This document shows, in pieces, positions 33,275 through 42,045 of a stretch of 64,000 bases of DNA; the stretch's first letter is position 1, and each line of letters begins with the position of its first letter. Below the pieces are notes generated by a model. It was given only the letters and a program-made list of their open reading frames with translations. It was not told where the DNA came from and ran no database searches. Location: positions 806,001-870,000 of the forward strand of contig NZ_CP073092.1 of NCBI RefSeq assembly GCF_030506365.1. Reading direction: 5' to 3'. Both the position numbers and the translations under genes were made by a program. Origin of the DNA: Corynebacterium tuberculostearicum (GTDB taxonomy: Bacteria; Actinomycetota; Actinomycetes; Mycobacteriales; Mycobacteriaceae).

Positions 33275-34665
33275 AAGAGCGCTGCTACTGCGTAGAGCAC
33301 CAAGACTAGGGCAAAGCCGATGACGGAAATCAGCATTTGGTTGACTGTCCAGGTCTTCAACGTGGTGACCGTATCCATGCCCATCAGGCGGCCGACGAGC
33401 CAGAAACCGGAGTCGTTGACGTGAGAACCGAAGACGGAACCGGCGGCGGTAGCCACGACGATAAGGGCGAGCTGCAGCTCATTGAATCCGCCGGCTTCCA
33501 CGGCCGGGACCATGAGGGCGGCGGCCGTGGTTAGTGCCACGGTGGCCGAACCTTGGGCTAGGCGCAGCGCCACGGCAATGAGGTAGCAGGCAAGGATGAC
33601 GGGGATGCCAAGGCCGGAAAGCGAATCGGCCAGGGCGTCGCCAATGCCGGAGGTGCGCAAAACGCCGCCGAACATGCCGCCGGCACCGGTGATGAGCACG
33701 ACGGAACAGATGGGGCCGAGCGAGGAATCGATGAGCTTTTCCAGCGCGGTCTTGTCCACGCCGCGGCGCGGTCCCAGGACCACGAGCGCGACGAGCACCG
33801 TAATAAGTAGCGCGATAGGGGTCTGGCCGAGCATGACAAAGAACCGTACCCACGCGGCGTCGGCATCGATGGTGCCATAGGACGCCAAGGCGTTGAGACC
33901 GGTGTTGAAGAAGATGAGGACCATCGGGATGAGCAGGAGGCAAATCACCGTTGGGGCAGAGGCGGGCTTAAGCGGCTGTTCTTCCTCAGAAAGCACCGGG
34001 CCGGCGATGGCATCAGTAACCTTGAGGGGGAATTTCTTGCCGGAAAGCAGGCCGAAGCGGTAGCCGGAAATATACCAGGTAGGCAGCGCAAGCAGCAGAC
34101 CAACGAGGAGGACGAGGCCGAGGTCAGCGCCGTAGAACTCGCTCGCCGCCACGGGGCCTGGGTGCGGCGGCAGGTACACGTGCATGACAGAAAACGCACC
34201 GGCGGCCGGCAGACCAAAGGCAAGGACGGGGCCGTCCAAACGGCGAGCAACGGCGAAGATCACCGGCAGCATCACAATCAGGCCGGCATCGAAGAAAATG
34301 GGAAAGCCCATGATCAGTGATGCCAGGCCGAGCGCAAGGGGTGCTTTGGACTCGCCGAAGTGGCGGACCATGGCGTCGGCAAGCGATTTGGCGCCACCGG
34401 AGGCTTCCACCAACCGGCCAATCATGGCACCCAGCCCCACCAGCAACGCCACCGAGCCCAGAGTGGAACTAAAGCTTTCGGTCATCGTGGGCACAATGCC
34501 CTCGAGCGGAATGCCCGCAGCCAGCGCCGTGAGGGCCGAAACCACCAGCAGGGTGAGAAAAGCGTGGAGCTTGAAATAGATGACCAGCACCAAAATCACG
34601 GCGATGGCGGCCACCGCGATGCCTAGCAGCGGGCCGGTCGACAGGGTGGGTTCCCACGTATCCAT
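33271..34665 (-). CDS. gntP: Gluconate:H+ symporter (GntP family)
   Basis: 464 residues, about 12-13 membrane segments. Family stretches: LVVSALTALAAGIPLEGIV, SFSSTLGSVALLVGLGAMIG, FDAGLIVMLPVIFAVARR, HVYLPPHPGPVAA and VFGSHVNDSGFWLVGRLM. Imports gluconate for the kinase encoded convergently. The leader (34666-34740) contains GCAAACCTTTGA (34687-34698), a weak relative of the LacI-type sites, and GGCAACGTTAGC. ATG 34665 is preceded by AAAGGAG (5 bp). Contains one exact reverse copy of GCTTGCCGACGCC (34372). Confidence 0.93.
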   Translation of the reverse strand: MDTWEPTLSTGPLLGIAVAAIAVILVLVIYFKLHAFLTLLVVSALTALAAGIPLEGIVPTMTESFSSTLGSVALLVGLGAMIGRLVEASGGAKSLADAMVRHFGESKAPLALGLASLIMGFPIFFDAGLIVMLPVIFAVARRLDGPVLAFGLPAAGAFSVMHVYLPPHPGPVAASEFYGADLGLVLLVGLLLALPTWYISGYRFGLLSGKKFPLKVTDAIAGPVLSEEEQPLKPASAPTVICLLLIPMVLIFFNTGLNALASYGTIDADAAWVRFFVMLGQTPIALLITVLVALVVLGPRRGVDKTALEKLIDSSLGPICSVVLITGAGGMFGGVLRTSGIGDALADSLSGLGIPVILACYLIAVALRLAQGSATVALTTAAALMVPAVEAGGFNELQLALIVVATAAGSVFGSHVNDSGFWLVGRLMGMDTVTTLKTWTVNQMLISVIGFALVLVLYAVAALF

Positions 34666-34792
34666 AAAGCGGGCTCCTTTTCTTATGCAAACCTTTGAAT
34701 AACGGCAACGTTAGCAGTGGTCCTGTGTGCCGCCTAAAGCAATCGGCTAAATGCGACCTACCCAACACGTAGCCGGGTGAAGACAGAAAAAT

Positions 34793-34820
34793 CCCCTAGG
34801 CACTGTACTGGGCCTAGGGG
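34793..34820 (-). terminator. Intrinsic terminator of the secreted zinc protease gene
   Basis: CCCCTAGGC / GCCTAGGGG, 9-bp perfect stem, 10-base loop, followed on the minus strand by ATTTTTC. Lies 20 bp past the protease stop. Confidence 0.85.
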
Positions 34821-34839
34821 AAAGGGGGCGTCAGGCGAT

Positions 34840-35457
34840 TTAGTCGAACTGTCCCTGGATGACAGCCGCCGCATCCAGCGGGGTCACGTGGTAGGAGATG
34901 GGGTTCTGGTTGGCGCCGGCCATGAGCGCGCCGGCGCAGGAGTGGCCCGCGCCCATCATGTGGCCCAGCTCGTGGGCGATGGTGCCCTGGACTGCCTCTG
35001 GGTACTGGGCATTAGGAATCTTGATGAAGACCATCTTGTGGTCCGGGTAGGCGGCGCCCTGCACGTAACCGTTCGGGTCCGGCTTGTAGATGATGGCGAC
35101 GGTGTCATCGTCAGCCTCGGAAGGCTTAACTTCCTTCAGGGAAGCCTTGCCCTTGAGGGCCTTGTTCCACTCGGCAACCGCGGCATCCAGCTGCTTGCGG
35201 TACGGGAAGCCTTCGACCACCTTGTACTCCAGTACGCCGTCCTGGAAGTAGGGCTTTACGGAGTCCTCATCGTGGAGGATGGAGGGATCCGGGACCGGCT
35301 TGCCATCGTTAGCCAGCTTGGTGATGGTCTTGCAGGTGCTGGGGGAGATGAGGGAGCGAACTGGGTCGCTCTTAGCGCTAGCGGCCGGTGCGGCGACGGT
35401 GCCAAGGATGGCGGAAGCGGCCAGGGTGGCGGCAGAAAGCTTCTTGAAAGAAGGCAT
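34840..35457 (-). CDS. Secreted zinc metalloprotease of the metzincin/snapalysin type
   Basis: 205 residues. Signal peptide at about 1-28 (FKKLSAATLAASAILGTVAAPAASA, cleavage after ASA). The extended zinc motif H162-E-x-x-H166-x-x-G-x-x-H172 (HELGHMMGAGHS) is complete and the third ligand is histidine, as in metzincins; a Met residue follows as GALMAG, a possible Met-turn. Only one cysteine lies in the N-terminal part (C42) and another in GHSCAG. Expected to act outside the cell on proteins; substrate unknown. GGTAACTC stretch before ATG 35457 is a weak ribosome site. Confidence 0.86.
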   Translation of the reverse strand: MPSFKKLSAATLAASAILGTVAAPAASAKSDPVRSLISPSTCKTITKLANDGKPVPDPSILHDEDSVKPYFQDGVLEYKVVEGFPYRKQLDAAVAEWNKALKGKASLKEVKPSEADDDTVAIIYKPDPNGYVQGAAYPDHKMVFIKIPNAQYPEAVQGTIAHELGHMMGAGHSCAGALMAGANQNPISYHVTPLDAAAVIQGQFD

Positions 35458-35566
35458 AGGCAGTGAGTTACCTTTCGGTTGATTTTAAGGTTCGCAGAGT
35501 GCGATATTCCCAGCAATATCCGTGGTAAACGGCATTGTATGGGTGTCTTATGCGTGCGAGCATATA

Positions 35567-35607
35567 TCAGTTTCTTATTGTCTGCAAAGGGAAAAATAAG
35601 AAACTGA
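35567..35607. repeat. AT-rich 13-bp inverted repeat between ugpC and protease gene
   Basis: TCAGTTTCTTATT and AATAAGAAACTGA, perfect arms 15 bp apart. Downstream of the ugpC stop (26 bp) and about 110 bp upstream of the protease start. No U run follows on the minus strand, so it may be an operator or a weak terminator. Confidence 0.6.
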
Positions 35608-35632
35608 GGAACTTACTGCCTTTTACCGCCTT

Positions 35633-36754
35633 CTAGTTCAATCGCTCCCCAGTGGTGGTGCTAAACAAATGCACGCGGTCTGGGTCGGGGGAAACGTAGA
35701 AAGTATCGCCCACCGCATAGCGGCCGCGGGCATCAACCAGGATGCCGGTCTGGCCGCCCATCCGGGTCGAGGATTTGAGGACGCCGTCGGTGGAGCTGTT
35801 GCCGGCGGCGTCGTTAAGCTCGCCATAGACATAGGTCTGGTTGCCCAGCTCTTCGACGTGCGCCACGGTGAACTTTGCCCCGCCGTTGCCGGTATCGCTT
35901 AGCTGCCAGTCTTCCGGGCGGATGCCCACGGTAACGGTTTCCACGCCATCAAAGTTGTAGTTTGCCAGATTGATGCGGGTAGAGCCGATGGTGAGCTCAG
36001 AGGAGTTATGGGTGAGGTCGTAGATATTCATCGCCGGGGATCCAATGAAACCGGCGACGAAGACGTTCTGCGGGCGGTCATAAATGGTGCGGGTGGTATC
36101 CACCTGCTGCAAGACGCCGGCATTGAGGACGGCGACGCGGTCACCCATGGTCATCGCCTCAGTTTGGTCGTGGGTGACATATACGGTGGTGGTACCAAGG
36201 CGGCGCTGCAGGTTAGAGATCTGCGCGCGGGTGGAAACGCGCAGCTTGGCATCCAGGTTGGACAGCGGCTCGTCCATGCAGAATACGGCCGGTTCGCGGA
36301 CGATGGCGCGGCCCATGGCCACGCGCTGGCGCTGTCCACCGGAGAGGTTGGCCGGCTTGCGGTCCAGAAGGTCTTCCATCTGCAAGATCTTCGCGGCCTC
36401 GTGCACGCGGGATTGAATCTCGTTCTTCGGGACCTTGCGGTTTTCCAGCGCGAAGGACATATTCTGCGCCACGGACATATTGGGGTAGAGGGCATAGTTC
36501 TGAAAGACCATGGCCACGTCGCGGTCCGATGGGCTGACCCCGGTGACGTCCTTGCCGCCGATACGGATGGAGCCGCGGTCGGTGGGCTCGAGACCTGCCA
36601 GCATGCGCAGGCTGGTGGACTTGCCGCAGCCGGATGGGCCGACGAGAACTAAGAATTCGCCATCGGCAATATCCAGGTTAAGGCGGTCAACGGCGGGGCG
36701 TTCCGCGTCCTTAGAGTAGATGCGGCTTGCGCCATCGAAGGTGACAGTAGCCAT
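35633..36754 (-). CDS. ugpC: ABC transporter ATP-binding protein (UgpC/MsmK type)
   Basis: 373 residues. Walker A GPSGCGKST at about 39-47, Q-loop VFQNYALYPNMSV, signature LSGGQRQRVAMGRA, Walker B VFCMDEPLSNLDAKLR, H-switch VTHDQTEAMT, and a C-terminal OB-fold regulatory extension typical of CUT1 sugar importers (GIRPEDWQL). Powers the UgpAE permease. ATG 36754 has AAAGGTAACC upstream. Fourth gene in the A-E-B-C order, which is the layout of the C. glutamicum glycerol-3-phosphate system. Confidence 0.92.
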   Translation of the reverse strand: MATVTFDGASRIYSKDAERPAVDRLNLDIADGEFLVLVGPSGCGKSTSLRMLAGLEPTDRGSIRIGGKDVTGVSPSDRDVAMVFQNYALYPNMSVAQNMSFALENRKVPKNEIQSRVHEAAKILQMEDLLDRKPANLSGGQRQRVAMGRAIVREPAVFCMDEPLSNLDAKLRVSTRAQISNLQRRLGTTTVYVTHDQTEAMTMGDRVAVLNAGVLQQVDTTRTIYDRPQNVFVAGFIGSPAMNIYDLTHNSSELTIGSTRINLANYNFDGVETVTVGIRPEDWQLSDTGNGGAKFTVAHVEELGNQTYVYGELNDAAGNSSTDGVLKSSTRMGGQTGILVDARGRYAVGDTFYVSPDPDRVHLFSTTTGERLN

Positions 36755-36801
36755 GGTTACCTTTCAGAAACTAGTGGGGGAAGGGGAGGGGCTGCGAGAG
36801 C

Positions 36802-38124
36802 CTACTTATTGATGACGGTCTTGACCTGGTTGTCATAGATGGACTGCAGGGTCTTCTGCAGATCGGTCAGCACCTTGGTGACGTCATCGCGGTTGGTCAC
36901 AATCTTTTCAAAAGCACCGCCGATTTCCTGGTCCGCGCCGGGGAGGAATACGCGGGCATTATCCTGCGGGCGGGTCTCCGGCAGCTGCTTGATAGCGGTT
37001 TCGAAGTTCGGGTTGTCCTTTATGAACTTCTTCTGGCCCTCGTTGTCCACCGCGGTGGAGCGCACCGGCATGTAGCCCACGTTCTGGGACCAGTAGCAGG
37101 TGTTTTCCTCGTTGGTGATGAAGTCAATGAGCTTGATAGCAGCTAGCTGGCGGTTCTTGCTAATGCCAGCCGGGATGGCCAGGCCGGCACCACCTGTGGG
37201 GCAGGCGCCGTCGCCAGTCGGGTTAGGAAGGAAGGCGGTGCCGAGCTCGAACTTGGCGGTATCGGTAAGACCTGCCAGGTCACCGGTGGACAAGACGGTG
37301 GCGGCGGCGCGGCCGGTGCCGAACTCCATGGCCATGTCATTACCCACGTAGGAGTAGCCCTTCTTCTCATCGGTGATGTCCTTGAGCCACTCGACGGCCT
37401 TGATGGTCTTGTCATCGGTGAACTTCAGATCCCAGTCATCAGAATAAGCGCCGCCCTTGGACCACAGTGGGCCCTGGAAGATCCAACCCAGGTAGTCCAC
37501 GGCATCGCCCCAGCCAAAAGGCTTCATCTTGGAATCGGCCTCAGCCAGCTTCTTGGACCACTCATCCATCTCGTCCCAGGACTTCGGGCCGCGGTCCGGC
37601 AGGCCGGCCTTCTTCCAAGCGTCCTTGTTGTAGTAGAACAGCGGCGTGGAGCGGGCGAAGGGGAGAGCAAAGTGGCCGCCATCGTAGTTGTAGTCCTCAT
37701 AGAGCGGCTGCACATAGGTAGACAGGTCGATGCCTGCTTCCTTGGCAAGGTCGTCTACATTGGCGATCTGGCCGTTGATAGCAAAGTTGTACCACCAGAC
37801 GTCAGAAAGCACCACGATGTCCGGCAGGTCCTGGCCGGTGAGAGCGGCGTTGAACTTCTGTGCCGCTTCTTCGTAGTTCTTGCCGGCATCAACGAGGTTG
37901 ACCTTGATGTCCGGGTTCTCCTTTTCAAAGCGGGAGATGATCTCCTTCTCAATATCCTTGGAGGTGCCCGGGTGGTTGGACCACCAGGTCAGTTCGGTGA
38001 CGTCACCGTCGCCGCCCTTGTCGTTGCCACCCTGCGGGTTGGTGGAAGAGGTGCCGGCACAAGCAGCGAGTGCGGTTGCAGAAGCGGCCGTGGAGGCCAG
38101 GGCGAGGAATTTGCGGCGTAGCAT
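36802..38124 (-). CDS. ugpB: ABC transporter substrate-binding lipoprotein (UgpB-like)
   Basis: 440 residues from ATG 38124 (AAGGAGA 6 bp upstream; the longer frame to 38169 lacks a site). The lipobox LAAC places the lipidated cysteine at residue 22 after a basic start MLRRK. Extracellular solute-binding family 1 features: ELTWWSNHPGTSKDIEKEI, DIVVLSDVWWYNFA, ATVLSTGDLAGL, AIKLIDFITNEENTCYWS. Binds glycerol-3-phosphate or glycerophosphodiesters if the ugp assignment is right; a sugar ligand cannot be excluded. Confidence 0.88.
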   Translation of the reverse strand: MLRRKFLALASTAASATALAACAGTSSTNPQGGNDKGGDGDVTELTWWSNHPGTSKDIEKEIISRFEKENPDIKVNLVDAGKNYEEAAQKFNAALTGQDLPDIVVLSDVWWYNFAINGQIANVDDLAKEAGIDLSTYVQPLYEDYNYDGGHFALPFARSTPLFYYNKDAWKKAGLPDRGPKSWDEMDEWSKKLAEADSKMKPFGWGDAVDYLGWIFQGPLWSKGGAYSDDWDLKFTDDKTIKAVEWLKDITDEKKGYSYVGNDMAMEFGTGRAAATVLSTGDLAGLTDTAKFELGTAFLPNPTGDGACPTGGAGLAIPAGISKNRQLAAIKLIDFITNEENTCYWSQNVGYMPVRSTAVDNEGQKKFIKDNPNFETAIKQLPETRPQDNARVFLPGADQEIGGAFEKIVTNRDDVTKVLTDLQKTLQSIYDNQVKTVINK

Positions 38125-38204
38125 GTAGTTCTCCTTAAAAGCGTGGTTAAGGGGTGGAAAATAAAGCAATTAGAAACGGCGAGCGTGGGTGGGGAAGAAG
38201 CCTT

Positions 38205-39071
38205 CTAACCCTTCACGGCGCCAGTGGTGAGGCCTTGAATCATGTACTTTTGCAAGGCCAGGAAGATGATGACCATCGGGATGATGGTGAGGATGGTGGC
38301 GGCCATGACCGGGCCCCAGTTGGTCACGCCATCGTTGTTTTGCAGCATGGTCAGGCCCACCTGCAGCGGGGCGACGTCCTCCGTATCCGCCATGAGGAAG
38401 GGCCACAGGTAGGTATTCCATTCGTTGACCATGGTGATGACGGAAAATGCGGTCAGCGTGGGCCACGAAACCGGAAGTAACACCTTGGTTAGCAGGCGGA
38501 TGGGGCCGGCACCGTCCATGCGGGCAGCTTCCACCAGCTCATAGGGCAGGGACAAAAAGTGGTTGCGCATCAAGAAGGTACCGAAGGCCACACCGGCTAG
38601 CGGCACGATGATGCCCACGAAGGTATTGCGCCAGCCCAAGGAATTGACCAGGGCGTAGTTGGAAATGACGGTGATTTCGCTCGGCACCATGAGCGAGGAA
38701 ATCACCAGCAGGAAAACCAGGTGGCGGCCCGGGAAGCGCAGGATGGCCAGCGCATAGGCGGAGATGACTCCCAGCACAATCTTGATGATGGACAATACTG
38801 CGGTAATGAGCACCGAGTTGCGCAGGTAGGTCCAGAATGGAACACGGGTGGTGGCATCGGAGTAGTTCTCGGTCTCCCACACCGGCGGGAGCCAATTGAC
38901 CGGGTCGGTATAAATATCGCCCTTGGCTTTGAATGAGGTCATCAGGATCCAAAACAGCGGCAGGCCAATGAGCAGCAGGACCGCCAGGATGCCCAGGTAG
39001 CCGCCGATGAGCTTAGCGCGGCGGGTAGCGGGGGATTCATCCGTGACCATGTGAAGGGTAGAAGTAGCCAT
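38205..39071 (-). CDS. ugpE: ABC transporter permease (UgpE-like)
   Basis: 288 residues, six predicted membrane helices. The EAA loop motif is visible as ELVEAARMDGAGPIRLLTKV, which contacts the ATPase. Inner-membrane partner of the upstream permease; start ATG 39071 is 6 bp after the UgpA stop. Domain order and size match CUT1 MalG/UgpE-type subunits. Confidence 0.91.
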   Translation of the reverse strand: MATSTLHMVTDESPATRRAKLIGGYLGILAVLLLIGLPLFWILMTSFKAKGDIYTDPVNWLPPVWETENYSDATTRVPFWTYLRNSVLITAVLSIIKIVLGVISAYALAILRFPGRHLVFLLVISSLMVPSEITVISNYALVNSLGWRNTFVGIIVPLAGVAFGTFLMRNHFLSLPYELVEAARMDGAGPIRLLTKVLLPVSWPTLTAFSVITMVNEWNTYLWPFLMADTEDVAPLQVGLTMLQNNDGVTNWGPVMAATILTIIPMVIIFLALQKYMIQGLTTGAVKG

Positions 39072-39077
39072 GTTGGG

Positions 39078-40058
39078 TTAACCTCGCTTATCCATGATGC
39101 GGACCTGGATCAGGGTGATGATGAGCAGGATGAGGAACAAGATGGTGGCGGCGGTTGCACCGTAGCCGGCGCGGAAGTTGACGAAGGTCTCGTTGTAGAT
39201 CTGGAAGACCAGCGTCTGCGTGCCATTGCCCTGCGGGCCGCCACGGGTCATGACGTTGATGATGTCGAAGACCTGCACGGAGTTGAGCAGCACCGTAATG
39301 GACAGGAAGAAGGTGGTATTACGCAGCTGCGGCATGGTCACGCGCCAGAATTTGCGCCAACGGCCGGTGCCGTCGATAGCGGCGGCTTCATCCAATTCCT
39401 TGTCCAGGCCCTGCAGCGCCGCCAAGTAGATGACGAAGGTATAGCCCAGGTTCTTCCACACAAAGGTAAAGGTCACCATGAACATGGCCCAGCCCGGTAC
39501 GGCGTAGAAGTTGGGGGAGTCCACACCGAACCAGCCCAGGATTTCCTGGATGAGGCCAAAGTTAGGGTCGAAGACGAATTGGAAGGCAATGCCAATGGCC
39601 GCGCCGGAGATGGCATAGGGGGCAAAGACCACCGAGCGCGCAAAGTTGCGGCCCTTAATGTTTTGGTTCAGCAGCAAGGCCAGCGCTAGGCCGATGACCA
39701 TGGAGCCAATCACCGCGAAGAAGGTAAAGACCAGCGTGTTGAGCACGATGGTCTTCGTGTCATCGCGGCTAAACCACTCCACATAGTTATCCAATCCCAC
39801 GAAGGTGGAGGTGGGGCTGGAGATATTCCAATTGAAAAAGGAAAGGCGGATATTATCCAGCAGCGGCCGGTAGGTAAAGACGGCCAGCAGGATCAGGTTG
39901 GGGGCAAGCAGTGCTGCTGCCAGTAACCATTCCTTGTGGCGGTTGCGCTTGGCCTTGCGGACAAGCGCCGCGGAATCACCGGGGCTTTCCGCGCGTGCGG
40001 GAGATGCGGTTGTAGTGCCGACGCCACCGGCACTGGGAGAGTCTTCCTGAAAAGTCAC
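39078..40058 (-). CDS. ugpA: ABC transporter permease (UgpA-like)
   Basis: 326 residues with an unstructured, Ser/Ala-rich N-terminus (about 1-35) and six to seven helices. EAA motif ELDEAAAIDGTGRWRKFWRV near residue 240. First gene of the operon; start GTG 40058. No clear ribosome site is visible before it, so a leaderless or weakly translated mRNA is possible. The upstream region (40059-40316, shared with the divergent M20 gene) is AT-rich near 40120-40140, and no confident Pho box could be drawn there although ugp genes are Pho-regulated in C. glutamicum. Confidence 0.9.
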   Translation of the reverse strand: MTFQEDSPSAGGVGTTTASPARAESPGDSAALVRKAKRNRHKEWLLAAALLAPNLILLAVFTYRPLLDNIRLSFFNWNISSPTSTFVGLDNYVEWFSRDDTKTIVLNTLVFTFFAVIGSMVIGLALALLLNQNIKGRNFARSVVFAPYAISGAAIGIAFQFVFDPNFGLIQEILGWFGVDSPNFYAVPGWAMFMVTFTFVWKNLGYTFVIYLAALQGLDKELDEAAAIDGTGRWRKFWRVTMPQLRNTTFFLSITVLLNSVQVFDIINVMTRGGPQGNGTQTLVFQIYNETFVNFRAGYGATAATILFLILLIITLIQVRIMDKRG

Positions 40059-40316
40059 TCGGTCAATCTAGGGTGGGCAGGTGACGCCCAGCTACACAGA
40101 AAACAAACAATTGATGAATAATAAAAGGCCAATGAGTTAAAGGTGGACACGTCATCAAAGATTCTATAAAGCCGCAGCGCAACACACTATGGCGCTGGTC
40201 GCTCCACCGCCAAACTATGTCCGGCATTACAAAGATGCCCCGCTTGCCGACGCCCACCTTCCTCCCACCCCACTACACTGGCCCCACAATCCACCGCGAG
40301 CCCACAGGAGGAAGCA

Positions 40317-41534
40317 ATGTCTGTCCGTGCCGTTTGCAGCAACTATGACTCCGTCAAGGCCTGGCAGGATCCGCTGTATAAGGATCTGCACCAGCACCCA
40401 GAGCTATCCATGCAGGAAGAGCGCACGCTGGGCATTATCAAGGACAAACTTGCCGATCTCGGCTTCCATCAAATTGAAATAGGCGGCGGTGTGGTCGGTG
40501 TCTTAGAAAACGGGGCCGGGCTTACCGTTATGCTCCGTGCGGATTTCGATGCCCTACCGGTTGAGGAAGACACCGGCCTAGATTACGCCTCCACCGATAC
40601 CGCCGTTGACCAGGAAGGTAACACCGTGCCCGTCATGCACGCCTGCGGCCACGATTCCCACGTGGCCAGCCTGCTGGGTATGGGCGCGCTCATGGCGCAG
40701 GCCACCGACCAGTGGTCCGGCACCCTACAGCTCATTTTCCAGCCGGGCGAGGAGATTGCCGCCGGTGCCCAGTCCGTGGTGGATGACGGACTTGTGGACA
40801 AGGTCGCCACGCCCGACGTAGTACTTGGCCAGCACGTCTTTGCCAGCAACTTTCCCGCCGGCACCGTGGCGCTGGCCTCCGGCCCATTCATGTCCACCGC
40901 GGTAAGTATGGACGTTGAGGTTTATGGTCAAGGCTCGCATGGCTCCATGCCGCACCTCAGCGTTGACCCCGTGGTGCTGGCCAGCTCCATTGTCATGCGT
41001 TTGCAGACGGTCATCTCCCGCGAGCTCAACCCTTCCGAATTCGGCGTGCTGACCGTGGGGGCCATCAACGCCGGCTCGAAAGCAAATATCATCCCCTTTG
41101 AGGCCAACCTGAAGATCAATGTGCGCGCCTATAGCGAGCAGGTGCGCGATACAATCACCGGCGCTATCGAGCGCATCGTCACTGCCGAGTGTCAGGCTGC
41201 CGGCAGCTCGCATCCTGCCGAGTTCAACTATCACGATTCCTACCCGCTTACCAGCAATGATGAGGACACTACGGAGCGCCTTCAGGAAGCCTTTACTGCC
41301 TACTTTGGCCCCGACCGCGTCCTTGACGCCGAGCCCCTCACCGCCTCGGAGGATTTTTCCACCATTGCCCGCGCCTTCGGCGTTCCCTACTGCTTCTGGG
41401 TATTTTCCGGCCGCGAAGAAGAAAAGGATATCCCCAGCCACAGCCCTCACTTCGCCCCGCTACTCCAGCCCACCCTGCTCACCGGCACCGAAGCCCTTAT
41501 CGCTGCTGCGATGAGCTACCTAGGAAACAGCTAA
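40317..41534 (+). CDS. M20-family amidohydrolase (hippurate/N-acyl amino acid hydrolase type)
   Basis: 405 residues. Zinc peptidase M20D features: LYKDLHQHPELSMQEERTLG at the N-terminus, LRADFDALPVEEDTG, the metal site MHACGHDSHVASLLGMG, FQPGEEIAAGAQ, the dimer-domain GSHGSMPHLSVDPV and the C-terminal metal ligand region HSPHFAP. Skin corynebacterial AgaA (N-acyl-glutamine aminoacylase, odour release) belongs to this family, but specificity cannot be read here. CAGGAGG ribosome site 6-12 bp before ATG 40317. Divergent from ugpA. Confidence 0.9.
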   Translation: MSVRAVCSNYDSVKAWQDPLYKDLHQHPELSMQEERTLGIIKDKLADLGFHQIEIGGGVVGVLENGAGLTVMLRADFDALPVEEDTGLDYASTDTAVDQEGNTVPVMHACGHDSHVASLLGMGALMAQATDQWSGTLQLIFQPGEEIAAGAQSVVDDGLVDKVATPDVVLGQHVFASNFPAGTVALASGPFMSTAVSMDVEVYGQGSHGSMPHLSVDPVVLASSIVMRLQTVISRELNPSEFGVLTVGAINAGSKANIIPFEANLKINVRAYSEQVRDTITGAIERIVTAECQAAGSSHPAEFNYHDSYPLTSNDEDTTERLQEAFTAYFGPDRVLDAEPLTASEDFSTIARAFGVPYCFWVFSGREEEKDIPSHSPHFAPLLQPTLLTGTEALIAAAMSYLGNS

Positions 41535-41704
41535 CCGATACGCAGCATTCGGCCGCACGGTCCCATGGTGCGTGCGGCCATTCCTTTTGGCATGCGCGCT
41601 GTATGAGGTGGCGGGGGAGTAGTCCGCAGGATCAATAACCGCGAATCTGAGGCATGCACCGCTTTCCGACGTCTTCTCCTTCCTCCACGCCCCAACCTGC
41701 AGAC

Positions 41705-41809
41705 CCCTAAAACAGCTCCAACGCCCGAGCCTCGCTTGGGGCCACAGGGCGCTGGAACTGGTTCTCTCTATCTCTCTTGCGTTCTCTCGAACACGTAAAT
41801 TAAAGATAA
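41705..41809 (-). ncRNA. Structured GA-rich (CU-rich on plus) repeat, copy 1, candidate small RNA
   Basis: Shortened copy of a family with members at 43372-43528 and 45088-45250. On the minus strand: a -10-like TTATCT (41809-41804), a small hairpin with a GAGAG-containing loop, the GA tract GAGAGATAGAGAGAACC, then a 14-bp stem with two mismatches (41713-41760) ending in TTTTA, a possible terminator. Lacks the middle hairpin of the other copies. Lies in the 511-bp gap after the M20 gene; the rest of the gap (41535-41700, 41810-42045) shows nothing recognisable. Confidence 0.5.
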
Positions 41810-42045
41810 CGCGCTAGGCTGCCATAGGTCTGGTATTTGTCTGTGAATATTGTGGCAATCATTTGGCGGAGGGTAAAAATGGCTCAATCAGCTTACGGGT
41901 ATAAAGGTGGAGGCTTTTGGATTGCTGAACATGATTCACAAGAGGCTTCTTTTGCGTAAGATTCTAGGAATGCTACAAGCGCGCTATCGGGTTGGGGTCG
42001 ATAAGTCTTTAATTGTGCGCCAAGAGCAATGTCAGAGGAGGAGAT

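Noticed and set aside
34687..34698. LacI-type operator upstream of gntP (GCAAACCTTTGA)
   Set aside because: Two mismatches in the central part remove the palindrome; kept only as a comment in the gntP entry.
40189..40482. 97-codon plus frame starting before the M20 gene
   Set aside because: It runs through the M20 ribosome site into another frame; the M20 frame has motifs and a good ribosome site.
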